A stretch of 64,000 nt of DNA from Rhodeus uyekii (taxonomy: Eukaryota > Chordata > Actinopteri > Cypriniformes > Acheilognathidae). The notes under the pieces are model-generated. The model ran no database searches. It had not been told where the DNA came from and saw only the letters and a list, made by a program, of their open reading frames with translations. This document shows positions 48,678 through 60,300 of this stretch, in pieces. Location of the stretch: NCBI GenBank assembly GCA_037043235.1, contig JAWRVZ010000050.1, positions 4,027,501-4,091,500 of the forward strand. Reading direction: 5' to 3'. Numbering within the stretch: position 1 is the stretch's first letter; each line of letters opens with the position of its first letter. Made by a program: the position numbers and the translations under genes.

Positions 48678-49291
48678 GTGAGCAAAATATTCTGTCATTT
48701 TTCTGATTTTTTAAAATGTTACTGAGATGGTGGTATATTAACTAAACATTTAATTAATTTTAATTAATTCAATATGAGTGTCCATATCAGTTTATTGAAA
48801 TTAAATGAATACTGAAATATATTCCAGTGTTTGTAGTGTTGTGGTGAAAAGTCTTCTACTATTTACAGTCACTCCAGTCACAGAATTTAACATTATATGT
48901 TACTCCTTTTAAAAGTAAAATTATTACTTTATATGTTACATTCTGGCAACAGAAATGTTTTACACTATTCATTATTTTACTTTACATGGTAATTGTGTAT
49001 TTTCCCCTCAGATTTCTGATCGAGCATGTGCAGCTCTTTATGCATGCCAGGGTATATAAAAAAATAATATATAAAAAAAGGGAATTTATTAAAAAAAGAC
49101 AAGGGAAAAAAAACGGATTTCTTGAGGCAGGGAAACATTTTTCTCAACTTATGCCGTTCTTCTTTGAGTTGCATTAACTCATTTTCTATAGTATCTTGAA
49201 TACTGAATAGTCAATACAACTTAAACATTTGAGAGAACAACACATAATCTCACTTGATAAATTGATGTCGATTGTGATACTTTTTCATTTT

Positions 49292-49602
49292 TGTCATGAT
49301 GGAAATGCAAACACAGACGTAAGTACAAGGCAATCTTTATTGGAGACAGTGCATGAAAACAGTGAAGTGGTGAACCGTGATGATCAGGTGAGGTGATAAC
49401 TGGCTGAGCTGGAGTCTTTCTGAGCTGGAGCTGGAGACTCTCAGAGGGAGTCTTTCTTGGGATGTTCAAACACATGGAATATCTAAGAGACTATGGTACT
49501 GAGCTGAGAACAGACACAGAGTGCCGGTGATATAGTTGCAGGTTCTCAGTATTCAGGTGATTGGGAACGAGTGGTGCAAGGGGCGTGGAAGAGTCCGTGA
49601 CA
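49292..49602 (-). repeat. Old LTR-like element
   Basis: Reads TGTCACGG...CATGACA on the minus strand with a poly(A)-like AATAAAG (complement near 49334). The flanks share only T-rich sequence, so the target duplication is uncertain. A truncated duplicate lies at 24536-24790. Confidence 0.45.
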
Positions 49603-50295
49603 GTTTTAGTTTCATCACATCGTTATGGTGATTAGTGTTTCCTTTGGTTGAACACTACATGTCACTGTAATTCTCTATCTATTTGTTACAACTATACTCA
49701 CCCACGACTCTTATTTTGCCTTTGTGTCACATGTTCCTGTTTGGTCCAGATATTTTCGTCACTCATATGTTACCATGGACACTAATCGTCACAGCTGTTT
49801 ATCCTTTGTTCATTACCACTCATGTATTTAGTTCTCCCTGTTCACTCCTCAGTTGTCGGTTCTTGAGTTTGTGTTAACACTGGTTATGTGTTAACACTGG
49901 TTATAGAAAAAAAAAAAAAAAAAAACAGTTTTAGCTTTTAAAAGGTGATCTATTTTTTTGTTGTTGGAATTGTCAAATAATGATATTTTACAATTATGTC
50001 TTTTTTATTGTTTAAAAACACCTGAATTCGCAATTTCTCTGATTGGCCGTTGTGTTCAGTAGATCAACAGACTGTCTGTAATTGACTTCATTACTTAATT
50101 TAGCAAAAACAAATATTAACTGGAGGATTTATCAAGTCAATTGTTACAAGTACTGTATCAACTGAGGGTGCTTATCACCCTGTAGCATCCCCGTAGAACT
50201 GAGCCGGCCTCTCGTGTGACGTCCCTCTGTCACTTTGTGCCTATGTCACCTATGCCAGCCCTGCTCTGATTACATCTGTGTTTTGTTTCTTAGAA

Positions 50296-52415
50296 ATGGA
50301 TCAAACTCTATATTTGGTTGTTCTTCTCATCGGTGAGTGTGTTTGTTGTTTTATTTCTGGTTTATAGTTTCATCAGGTTTGACTCTGTTATGAAAAGCAT
50401 TAAAGCAAAGCCTCTCTTTCACAGCTCTCTGCTCCGTATCTGAATGTGTTCAGCGTCAGTATCACTTTATAAACGTGTTGAAGACCTGGACTGAAGCTCA
50501 GAGATTCTGCAGAGAGAAATACACAGATCTGGCCACTGTTGACAACATGAACGACTTGAACGAGCTGAAGAAGAGTGTGAATGGTGAAGTTTTTCAGCGT
50601 ATCTGGATTGGGCTGCAGAGGACGAGTGTTAGTAAATGGCAGTGGTCTTCAGGAGAACCTGCGCTCTATCAGAACTGGGGATCTGGACAACCTGATAATC
50701 CAGCAGATGAGTGTGGAATAATGTTAAATGGGCAATGGCATGATTTGACATGCAGTTATGCTTGTCCTTTCATCTGCAACAACAGTGAGTAAAGTTATTT
50801 AAAATTACTACAAACATTACTTCATAGATGCAAAATATAAGAAATGAATGTTTCATTAGTCCCGTATTATGTGATTGCCCATAAATATATATTGTTGTAT
50901 TTAACATTAAAAATTATTTTTATTTTGTATAAAACTCTTAGAAATGTATAAGGTTAAAGAGGCAATCTTTAGGGTCAAAAGACAAATATTATTCATGCAA
51001 ATATTGTATATACTCTTATATACTATACTTTATATAGTTAGAATTGCATGATTTTTCATGTAGTAACAGCTTGACTTTCATCTGCAACAACAGTGAGTTG
51101 AATTATTTCAAATTGCAACAACTGTCCATTTATAGATGCACCAAATACAAACTCCTTTGTTACTCTACAATATTATAATATGTTTTCCCTCAATCAGTCA
51201 TTTGTGTCTGAATCAAGTATTACAGAGAAACATAGATAAACATCATGGAAAAATAAAAAGTATTTTGAAATAATGATTTTCACAAATGTTACTTCATGTT
51301 GGATCTTCAATAAAATCCTAAACATAATATGAATATTTAATAATCATCATCTGTAGAATCAGTCTTTGACACACATTTCTGACCCACTGCTGCTGTTATT
51401 CACATCCAAACCATAAATCAGAGAATAAGAATAAGAATTGTCACAAAAGACAAGACATTACGGTAGTGTCAAAGCTCTGTCACAAAACTAAAAAATGACT
51501 GGACCAACTGTGACAGAACCCTGACAAAATTAAGTAAGAATAATGAAAAAACTGATTCATGAATCTGTTTCCATGTGTTTTTCTTAAAGCGAGCACAGGA
51601 CTCGTCTTTATCAATCAGATGAAGAATTGGAGAGACGCTCAGAGTTTCTGCAGACAGAATCACATTGATCTGGTCAGTGTGAGAAACCAGAATGAGAATC
51701 AACAGGTTGCGAACATCATTAATAATCAAGGTTTAACTGGATCATTTGTCTGGATTGGTCTGTTCCGAGACTCATGGCAGTGGTCAGATCAGAGTGACTC
51801 CTCTTTCAGATACTGGGATTCCCCTGAACCAAATAATTTAGGATCGAATGAAAACTGTGTAGTGATCGAACCGAACACTCAATCACATTGGAATGATATC
51901 TCTTGTGACGACCAGTTTCCTTTTGTGTGTCATGAAGGTGAGCAGATCCTCACAAAACACACACAATCCATCATCACCTCCAGAGATCTTAAAGTTCACG
52001 CTACATGTCTGACATGACAAATTCCTCCACAGTGTTTGTTCTGCATGTTGTTTTTGATCAGTCTCTCTCTAGTTTGTGCTTGTGGTTTGTTTTGTGTCCA
52101 GATAAACTGATTCTGGTCAAAGAGAGTCTGACGTGGCCTGAAGCTCTGAGATACTGCAGACAGAATCATGTGGATCTGGTGTCGGTTCATTCAGAGCAGA
52201 TGCAGAATGAGGTGATGAATGTGGTTAAACTGGCGTCTACTGAGGCGGTGTGGATGGGTTTACGTCAGTCCCGTATTTTATGCATCTGGTTCTGGGTTCG
52301 TGGAGAAACCGTGTGTCATCAGATCGATGATTCAGTTCAGTGTGGAGGAGATCGGCGCTGGGTCAGCCCTCATGCAAATGAGAAACTCAACTTCATCTGC
52401 AGCAATTATGAGTGA
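50296..52415 (+). CDS. Tandem C-type lectin, copy 3 (complete, three CTLDs)
   Basis: Predicted 352-residue secreted lectin. Exons: 50296-50332 (leader [12 protein letters not shown]), 50425-50784 (CTLD1), 51590-51937 (CTLD2), 52102-52415 (CTLD3, TGA). Junctions are GT/AG, phase 1, as in copy 2. CTLD1 keeps QPD and WHD. CTLD2 has EPN with an intact WND, the only copy here with both halves of a mannose-type calcium site. CTLD3 is 14 residues shorter than in copies 1 and 2 (a gap after CHQ), which removes one cysteine-bearing loop. There is no membrane segment. Its introns are compact because the MITE and LINE of copy 2 are absent, which makes it the clearest version of the gene. A poly(A)-like AATAAA lies at 52590. 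A noncoding first exon lies at about 48632-48677. Confidence 0.9.
51044..51092 (+). pseudogene. Orphan 3' end of a CTLD exon
   Basis: Reads [16 protein letters not shown] in frame and ends at a GTGAGT donor in phase 1. It matches the end of CTLD1 in copy 1 ([10 protein letters not shown]) better than the CTLD1 exon just upstream in copy 3 (SYACPFIC). The rest of the exon is gone, leaving a relic inside the intron of copy 3. Confidence 0.75.
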
Positions 52416-53445
52416 AAGGAAAGGGGGGAATTGACGAGAATTATTCCAAAATTATTCTTTGAAAATGTCCTTTAGCAAAGTTTTATAACAAAAAAAATGT
52501 GAGAACTTATGAAAGGAAATGTTTAATTTAACTTGTTTAGCATTTTAATTGGATGGACTAAAACAGATAGAGTTTCATACTAAAATGAGAATAAAAAAAA
52601 CTTCTGAATTAAAAAAAAATGATTCAGAAGTTAAATTAACAGCCCTTAGTGGTCATGTGTGTCCACAATACAGAGAGTAAAAGTAGTAGTCAATGAGGTA
52701 ATTAAGTTGAGGTCAATGAGGTAATTAAGATGATTGAGAATTAATGATGAACACCTGATGAGAACAAGCAGAATCACCTGAATGAAAACAAGAAGAACAA
52801 CTACAACTGACTTCCAACAATTACTCTTCTTATTAACCAGTTTGACTTTATTTTGACAGGGTTAGGGTTAGCTCTTCTTGATTATGAACAGAGCTTTAGA
52901 TCATTAGTTTTCAATATCTGGAGACTCACTCTGCTGCACAGTCTGTGTGTTTTCCATATTAAACACCTGATTCAGATCTTCATGATTTTTAGAAGAGTGT
53001 GCCAGAGAAAGGAGACATTGAAATGTGCAGATCAGTGAATCTCCTGGACTGGAGTTGAGAACCACTGGTTTAGATCTTCATGTTTCAGTGAAAGTTGGAG
53101 GGGGCTCTGTGTTTGATTTAGTTGAGTTCTTGACCCTTGTCTTTTTATTGTATTGATTTTTTATTTTGGTCATGATGGTTAGGCTTTGGTGATGAAATTA
53201 TCATCATTTAATGGCATGATTAACTGATGTCATTCAGGTTTATTAACTGGTTTTATCAGCAAAAATAATTTATTTAATGCACACAGAGCAGTGAAGAGAG
53301 AAAGAGCTTAGTTTTAGTGATGATTCAACTTCAATTATTTAAATCATAATTGATTTAAGTTGGAAAGCACATGAAGAAATGGAGCACATGGAAAGATCCT
53401 GGAGTGCATGAAAACGGAAGTAAAGCTATAAAAATTGTCTCTGTT
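52416..53445. other. 3' flank of lectin copy 3, no gene seen
   Basis: Contains the 3' UTR and a dispersed repeat at about 52865-53070 shared with 32776-32945. The stretch up to 53240 is similar to the flank of copy 2. AT-rich. Confidence 0.5.
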
Positions 53446-56152
53446 TATGAATGTAACCCTGGTTCCCTGAGGGGAACAAGATGCTGCGTCAAAGCGCAAG
53501 GGGAAATAGCCTGACGTCAGTCACGTGAAGATCTGTGCAACCAATGAGAGACGAACGCATGTGAATGCGTAACCGCCGGCGCGTGCCAGTGACGTCATGA
53601 GAGAGCATAAAGGCGCGCCCGAAACCCGGAAGCGACAGCAAAAGAGTGTCTGAAGCAGGCCCGGAGGCGCAAGGAGCTGAGGCAAAGACGCAGCGTCTCG
53701 TTCCCCTCAGGGAACCAGGGTTACATTCGTAACCCGAGACGTTCCCCTTCAGGGAACTCGAGCTGCGTCAAAGCGCTAAGGGAACGCTATACCAACGCCA
53801 CCTCAGCGACGCCGGCATCCAGGTGTGTCCCAACTCACTGAGAGAGCACCCTGGTTCCTGGGGCGGAATCGAGGTCCAGTTGGTAGAACCTCATGACTGT
53901 GTGCGGCGAGGACCAGCCAGCCGCAGCACAGACATCAGACAAGGGAACTCCAGAGAGGAGAGCCTTGGATGACGCCACGCTCCGAGTTGAGTGGGCCCGG
54001 ACCCTCAAAGGAGAAGCATGTCCGGCCGACTCATAAGCTAGACAAATAGCCTCGACTTTCCACCTGCTTAGGGTTTGTTTGGAAGCTGGAGCCCCCTTAG
54101 GGGTCCCAAAGCAAACGAACAGTTGGTCCAACTTACGCCAAGCTTACGTAAGCGTCCAGTGCTCGCACTGGACAGACCTTGTTCTTGTGCTCCTGCTCAT
54201 GATCGTCAAATGGGGGAGGGCAGAAGGCCTGCAGCGTGATAGACCGAGCCACATTAGTGGGAACCTTGGAGACATAGCCTGGCCTCGGGTGGGGAAAGGT
54301 TTTTGCCATCCCGGGCGCGAACTCGAAGCATGAGGGAGCCACCGAGAGGGCCTGAAAATCCCCGACCCCCTTAAGCGAGGTGAAAGCCAGCAAAAGAAGG
54401 GTCTTAAGAGAGAGGAGCTTGATAAGGAGCTCCTCTAAAGGTTCAAAGGGTGCCGGGACAGGCCTTGAAGTACCAAGTCCCAGGCCCCTAGTCTGTGCCG
54501 CAGGTCTCACCCTTCGTGTTCCACGGAGGAAACGACCCTGCCCTAGGACACCCCACCCAGAGGTACATGGCAAGCCGCCATGGCAGCCACTTAAGCCTTC
54601 AAGGTAGAGGGGGGACAGCCCATCCGCAAATATTTCTTGCAGGAACTCCAGCACTTTGCCAACTTGACAGGTTACTGGGTTCACCTGCCTTTCGCTACAC
54701 CAAGGCGCGAAGAGTTTCCACTTCAAGGCGTAGAGTTTCCTCGTGGAGGGAGCTCTGGACTGAAAAATGGTCTCTACAACCTCAGCTGAGAGACTGGATT
54801 CTATGAGCTGGATCCCTTCCGGGGCCAGACCCACACCTTCATTAGCTCTGGGCGGGGGTAAAGAATGCATCCCTCTGCCTGGGACAGAAGGTCCCTCCTG
54901 ACCGGAATCTCCCAGGGGACTCCATTGAGGAGGGACACAAGGTCCGAGAGCCATATTCTGATAGGCCAGTGGCTTAGATGGACCTTGTCCCGGCGAATTT
55001 TGGACAGAAAATTTTGGCCATGGACCATGGCATCCCACCCCAGAGGCGCTGGATGTGTTAACGGAAGCCCCAGAGGGCAGAGAGTGTTCTTGCCATATCT
55101 GTTGGCAAGAACTGTTCTTGCCATATCTGTTCCAAATCTGCTCCATATGGAAAGGAATCAAGAGTTCTTCCACATACTCAGGGTGCGTAGGCATCGCCCC
55201 GTGACCTCAATTGTGCGAAGCGGGTTTCCCCTCTGGGAGAACCCCTTGGTCTTTAGCCACCACTGCAGGGGTCTCATGTACAGCAGGCCCAGTGGGATAA
55301 TGCTGGATTCCGCTGCCATGAGCCCTAACACTCACTGAAAGTGTTTCCCGAGAGTGGCTGGCCCAGCTTGATGCTCTTGACGGCTGAACAAAAGTGCTGG
55401 ATGCGCTCGGGAAAGAGCCGAGCAGACATGGCCACTGAGTCCCAAATGACCCCCAAGAAAGTGGTTCTCTGCGTGGGAGAAAGTACACTCTTCTTGGTGT
55501 TCAGCCTTAACCCTAGCTCCTTCATGTGCGGGCACAGCATCTCGATGTTGTTCTGCTAACTGCGGCGACTGGGCCAGGATAAGCCACGTGACTGGGGCCT
55601 GCCTCATCTCGCGAGGGCTGAGATAAGGAAGGACCCATCCCAGCTCCCTCAGCGAGATCCATTTGTGATCCCCATGACTGAGAGTACCGCAAAGCCTCAG
55701 CTGCTGCAGGTCCCGAACCTTGGGGAACACTAGCCTGAGTGGCCTCCTTACAGACCGCCAGGCGGGAGCGGAGCGTACGCATTGAGAACCTCTCACAGTC
55801 CTTACAGCCGGCGTTGTCAAGCGCTGACCGCGTGTGCTCCGCCCCCAGGCAGACAACGCACATTTGAAAACACAAAATTTAAATGTCTGCTCATCAGCCA
55901 TACTTTCACACACACAATTCCCTGATTTTTAAACTAGAATTTGTTTCTAAATCACTCTCACACAGACACAGCACGCTGAAGACACTCAGAGCTGGCGCTT
56001 CCGGGTTTCGGGCGCACCTTTATGCTCTCTCATGATGTCACCGGCACGCGCCGGCGGTGACGCATTCACACGCGTTCGTCTCTCATTGGTTGCACAGATC
56101 TTCACGTGACTGACGTCAAGCTATTTCCCCGAGCTCGATTTCCCTGAAGGGG
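53446..56152 (-). mobile_element. DIRS-type retrotransposon, internally deleted
   Basis: Inverted terminal repeats: about 53495-53640 pairs with 55985-56130 (near 94% by eye). An internal segment around 53697-53740 repeats the extreme left end in complement, as in DIRS elements. On the minus strand a gag-like start (55875-55600, CVVCLGAEHTRSAL with paired cysteines) joins abruptly to the tail of the reverse transcriptase (WLILAQS, then KELGLRLNTKKSVLSPTQ). The rest of gag and the RT active site are deleted. A tyrosine-recombinase domain follows (about 54800-53835: RAPSTRKLYALKWKLF, then AHSTRSVASS and VMRFY). That domain has a frameshift near 54132, and a glycine replaces an expected arginine in LKGVGDFQAL. 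Not autonomous. Confidence 0.85.
53835..54800 (-). pseudogene. DIRS tyrosine recombinase, frameshifted
   Basis: The N-terminal core-binding part (SRAPSTRKLYALKWKLFAPW) and middle part lie in one frame down to about 54133. The C-terminal part (from DQLFVCFGTPKGAP) is in another frame, which indicates a frameshift near 54132. H and R of HSTR and the tyrosine of RFY are kept, and the first catalytic arginine appears replaced by glycine. In family terms it would integrate circular cDNA; this copy is unlikely to work. Confidence 0.75.
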
Positions 56153-57366
56153 AAACCTGTACAGAACAGAACAGAAAACACAGTTTAGAACTCAATCAGT
56201 GTCTACTAATTGCAAATATTTCCATACAACATCCAACAATTGATGTGAAATATATTTGTAACTTTTAGCGCGGAGCTCCAGCAGAAACTCTCAATCACAG
56301 CAGTTTTCCAAATTCATTCAAATTCAGTGGGCAACAGCACCACCAGTGCAGCCAATGGGAAGCGCAGTCCCATTAGTGCAGGATTCAACCTAAACAACTC
56401 AAACTATTATATGTATCTCCTTACATGTATATTGGGAGGCAGATCATCTGTAATGAGCTGAACAACACTCATTCAGTCAATCTACAATAAAAATACACTT
56501 TAAATAAGAGTTTACCATTCATTATGAGGTATAATTTAGAAATATTATTGATTTGACTGATCTGACATTACTGGAAGTGAACTGAACTGAACAATGAAAT
56601 TAATTGAATTGAACTCATTTCATAATAATCTTACAGTTATTGAACAGCACTGAACAGACTTCAGCTAAACAATTACACTTTATTTATTAACTTAAATTTA
56701 TTTTCTTGTTTCTTACTGTAAAGCTGCTTTGAACCAATTGAAATAAATGTGACTTTACTGTACTGTAAAGTTTTTTGACCCACAAACATAGAGGTAACTG
56801 CAGTTTTATTAAGCTAAACTGATCTAGTATAAACTAAACGCTATTGGACATTTTTAAAAAGGGGATGAGCTGCTATATGTGTGTCTGTGTGTGTGTATAT
56901 GAGCAGTTCAAGAACATTTACATCTTGTCCAAAAAACAAAACAAAACAAAAAAGAAACAGTGACTCAGTGAATAATGTTGCCTAAAAAAGCATTACAGTA
57001 GGACTATCAGGTTTGACTGTTCCTCAATCAAAACATTCCCACCAGTTTTTGCATTTCTGAGTTTAATCCAAGTGTATTACACAAACAGCAGAGAAAAAAA
57101 GGGTTTCGTTTTTACATTTTCCATTTTGTAAAACAAAGCAATCGTCTCATTATACATTATTAAGTTAATTGTGAGCGTAAACTATCTGAGAGTTTAATGA
57201 TTCAAACTAGCATTATAGATTTATGCATTAAAACCCAGAATATAAAATTACTGTTACCTAACCTTTGCTACTATTGTAATCAACCCATGTCCATGATGAT
57301 GGAGAAACAGAGTGTTACAAACTGCCTCCTCTCACATTATTAGTTAAACTGTAAGTGTTTTGTGTC
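56153..57366. other. Intergenic, no gene seen
   Basis: AT-rich DNA between the DIRS element and the 3' end of the kinase-ApoL gene; the 3' UTR of that gene presumably occupies the right part. No clear minus-strand AATAAA close to the stop. Confidence 0.45.
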
Positions 57367-60300
57367 TCAGTTTGGTTGCAGCGTTTCTCGTAGTGTGTCC
57401 AGAATCTCTTGAAGCTCCCCTGCAGTCTCTTTTATTCTTGTCACAAATGTCATGGTCTCAGACCTCAGCTGTTGCCCTTCTGCTTGAGTGTCTGCCGGCA
57501 GCAGGTTTGTCGTCTCTCTGATTCTCTGATGGTCCTCTGAACCAGTGCTTTGGTTGCTGGTGGATCCTGATTCTCGTTGACTCTCTCTTAAAGCGTAATC
57601 TTGGCGAATGTTGTGGATTTCTCTCGAGTCGAGAAAAACAAAGAAAACGTCGACGGCTACGAAAAGTGCAGATAAAATGCCTGTCGCCGCTTCAGCCACA
57701 CGAACGGCTCTCGCAGCCTGAGCTGCAACTCTCCCAATATTCGTCACTTCAATTAAACGAAAAAGCTCTGGAATTCCTCCCAGTCCTCGTCCAATTCGAG
57801 CTCCTGCACTCATTCCAGATTGAGCACTGGAAAACGACCCTTCGCTTGTGGAAAACTCTTGTTCAAAAATTCGCATTGCTATTTGGATGTTTTGAATGCA
57901 GCAGCTTATGGAGGTAATTTTTTCTTGAAACTCTGTAATGATCATTTTAATCTTTTGCCGGTTTGTGTTCTGGTTAACCATGTTTGTGATGTTGCTCACA
58001 CCAGATGTGACTCCACCAGCGACCGCCACACCGATTCCCACTCCTGTTACTATCAGAGACGCTCCAAGAGTGAACGGAGCAAGAATAGCTCCAACCACAG
58101 ATGTGATTCCTCCAGCCAATCCGACTACTCCTCCTGTGAGGCTGCTGACCGTCGTGTTGAAGTGAACCGACTCCAAACCATCAGCCAGGGATCTCAGTAC
58201 ATCTAGAGTTTTATAAAGCTCTTCAATGGTTTGTATGCTCTAAAAATATATATAAAACCTCAGGTCATTTGGTTAAAATAATTGACAATGTCCAAAACGA
58301 TTCTCATTTAAATTAACAAGCCAACTCACCATTTTATGAAGGTGAGTAACAATGAAAGGCCTGGTCAAAATCTCACTGACAGACGGACGGCTCGCTGGAT
58401 TGATCTGAAGCGTGTCATTTACCAGCTGACGAAGATCCTCAGAGAAGTGCTCAGGAAGAGCTTCATAGGAGCTGTTGAGAACCTTTCCAATGATCTCAAC
58501 TGTGCTTCTTGCTGCAAACTAAGATGAATCAAAATTAGTTAAACAGTTATGATATTTAATATAATGCATCAGTGCGTTTAAACAAGGACAAACAACTCGT
58601 ACGTACATGGAGACAAAACAACTGTCCAGTCAAACACAGATCAATAAAATCGCTGCTAAACCAAAATCTAACCCGAACCCTAATGTTATCCAAACTTATG
58701 TTTGAAAATTTCAGTTCCATTAGAGTAGGAGAACCTTTTCCATATACAGTATATATATAAAGTTGGATTTATGTGCTTTGTCTAGAAATCATGCAACGCC
58801 ATTCAATAGCTTTCAAATTCGTATCATGGTGCATGTTAGAGGAACACCACTCATTACAGCCAATAAAAGTATTGACATGAACAGGAATATACACTATATG
58901 AAAACTTATTACATTTACATTGTTATGCATGTGGAGGATTGTTAAAATAGTCATGAAAATTTGTTTGTGAACAAGAGTAACCAGGATATTCCGCATATTA
59001 ACTACAATGAGTCATACATGGGAATCATAAATGGGAAACATTGGATTATTATATTGTAATATTACTGACAAACATTTTTTAGAATATATAATCTAGATAT
59101 GCCAAATTATGGGCTTCCATTATAAACAATATTGTGGTTAGTAAACCAGCTAAAATAACTGCATGGTTTGAATTGTTGTGAAAATGTGATGAAAGGTTGA
59201 TTGATTCGTCTCAATGAGAGAACATGCCAGTTCACATAAAGCACAACCATAACGATAAAACGGCACGATAGCATTGGAATCGGTTTCAAACCGATTTCTC
59301 CAGCTGATGAATGATGCAAATTTTAAAGAGCTTGAGTAATTCAAGCAGCAGATGACAAAACTAAAAAAAAGACAAAGAATACCATGCACTGGCGTAGACG
59401 CTAACATAGTTGGAGACGTTTTTTAGACAAAGTCCATTTTTGTGTGAGTATATTGCCATCTGGATTACATGTATGAATTATTACCAAGTTAACAGTGTTG
59501 GCCTTCCTAAATTCTTTAAATTAAACATCTGTAATATATTACAAACTCCATGTGCTTTTAGTGATGCAAAGTGTTAAAATCAGAACCAAGGAACTCACGG
59601 CAGACTTCAGCATGCAGAGCTCATAGATGACACAGCCCAGCCTCCAGATTTCACTGGAAAACAGTGAATATCACAAAGGCTTGAGTTTTCAGGGCTCAGA
59701 TATGGAAATATAAAATGGTCAAGATTGCAAATCTAGGATGCATATTACGATTTCTCGTCATAAGGTTTGCCATTCAAGTTCTCAGGTGCAACATATTTAA
59801 GAGCTTCGGTTTCTGCTGTTTGTGCATCACTGGACCTGATAAAAACAGATAAACACAGTGCAGATCATCACGTCTGCATACATATATGGACTACCTTGTA
59901 CAGTATGTTGAATTAAAAGAGTGCAATATGAGATGTAATTCCTTACCATTCATTAATCTCTCCAAACTCTCCTAGACGAATGGTTCCACATGCAGTGAAA
60001 AATATGCTCTGCCATGAGAAAACACATATTTTATAAGAATCTAAATATTTGGGGAACGAGTTGATTACAGTAATACTTTGTAAGTTTGCAATAAAATCAA
60101 CTGATTGCACAGAAACTTTTATTTTATCTAAGAATAAATGTCATTATAGCTCCATCTTGTGCGTCTGTGTTTGAATCATGAACACATGCTTTCAGACTAT
60201 ATCTTCTCTTATTTTCATTCACACCGTTGGCTGCAGGTTTTTATGTTGAATCTGTTGATCATGGAGGTACTTCAATGCCATGCTCATCTTCACCGTCCAG

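Noticed and set aside
54495..55338. Plus-strand frames of 103-157 residues
   Set aside because: Shadows of the minus-strand DIRS recombinase and RT tail in GC-rich DNA.
57666..58206. Plus-strand open frames of 75-128 residues
   Set aside because: Antisense shadows of the ApoL exon, which is supported by splice sites and domain motifs on the minus strand.
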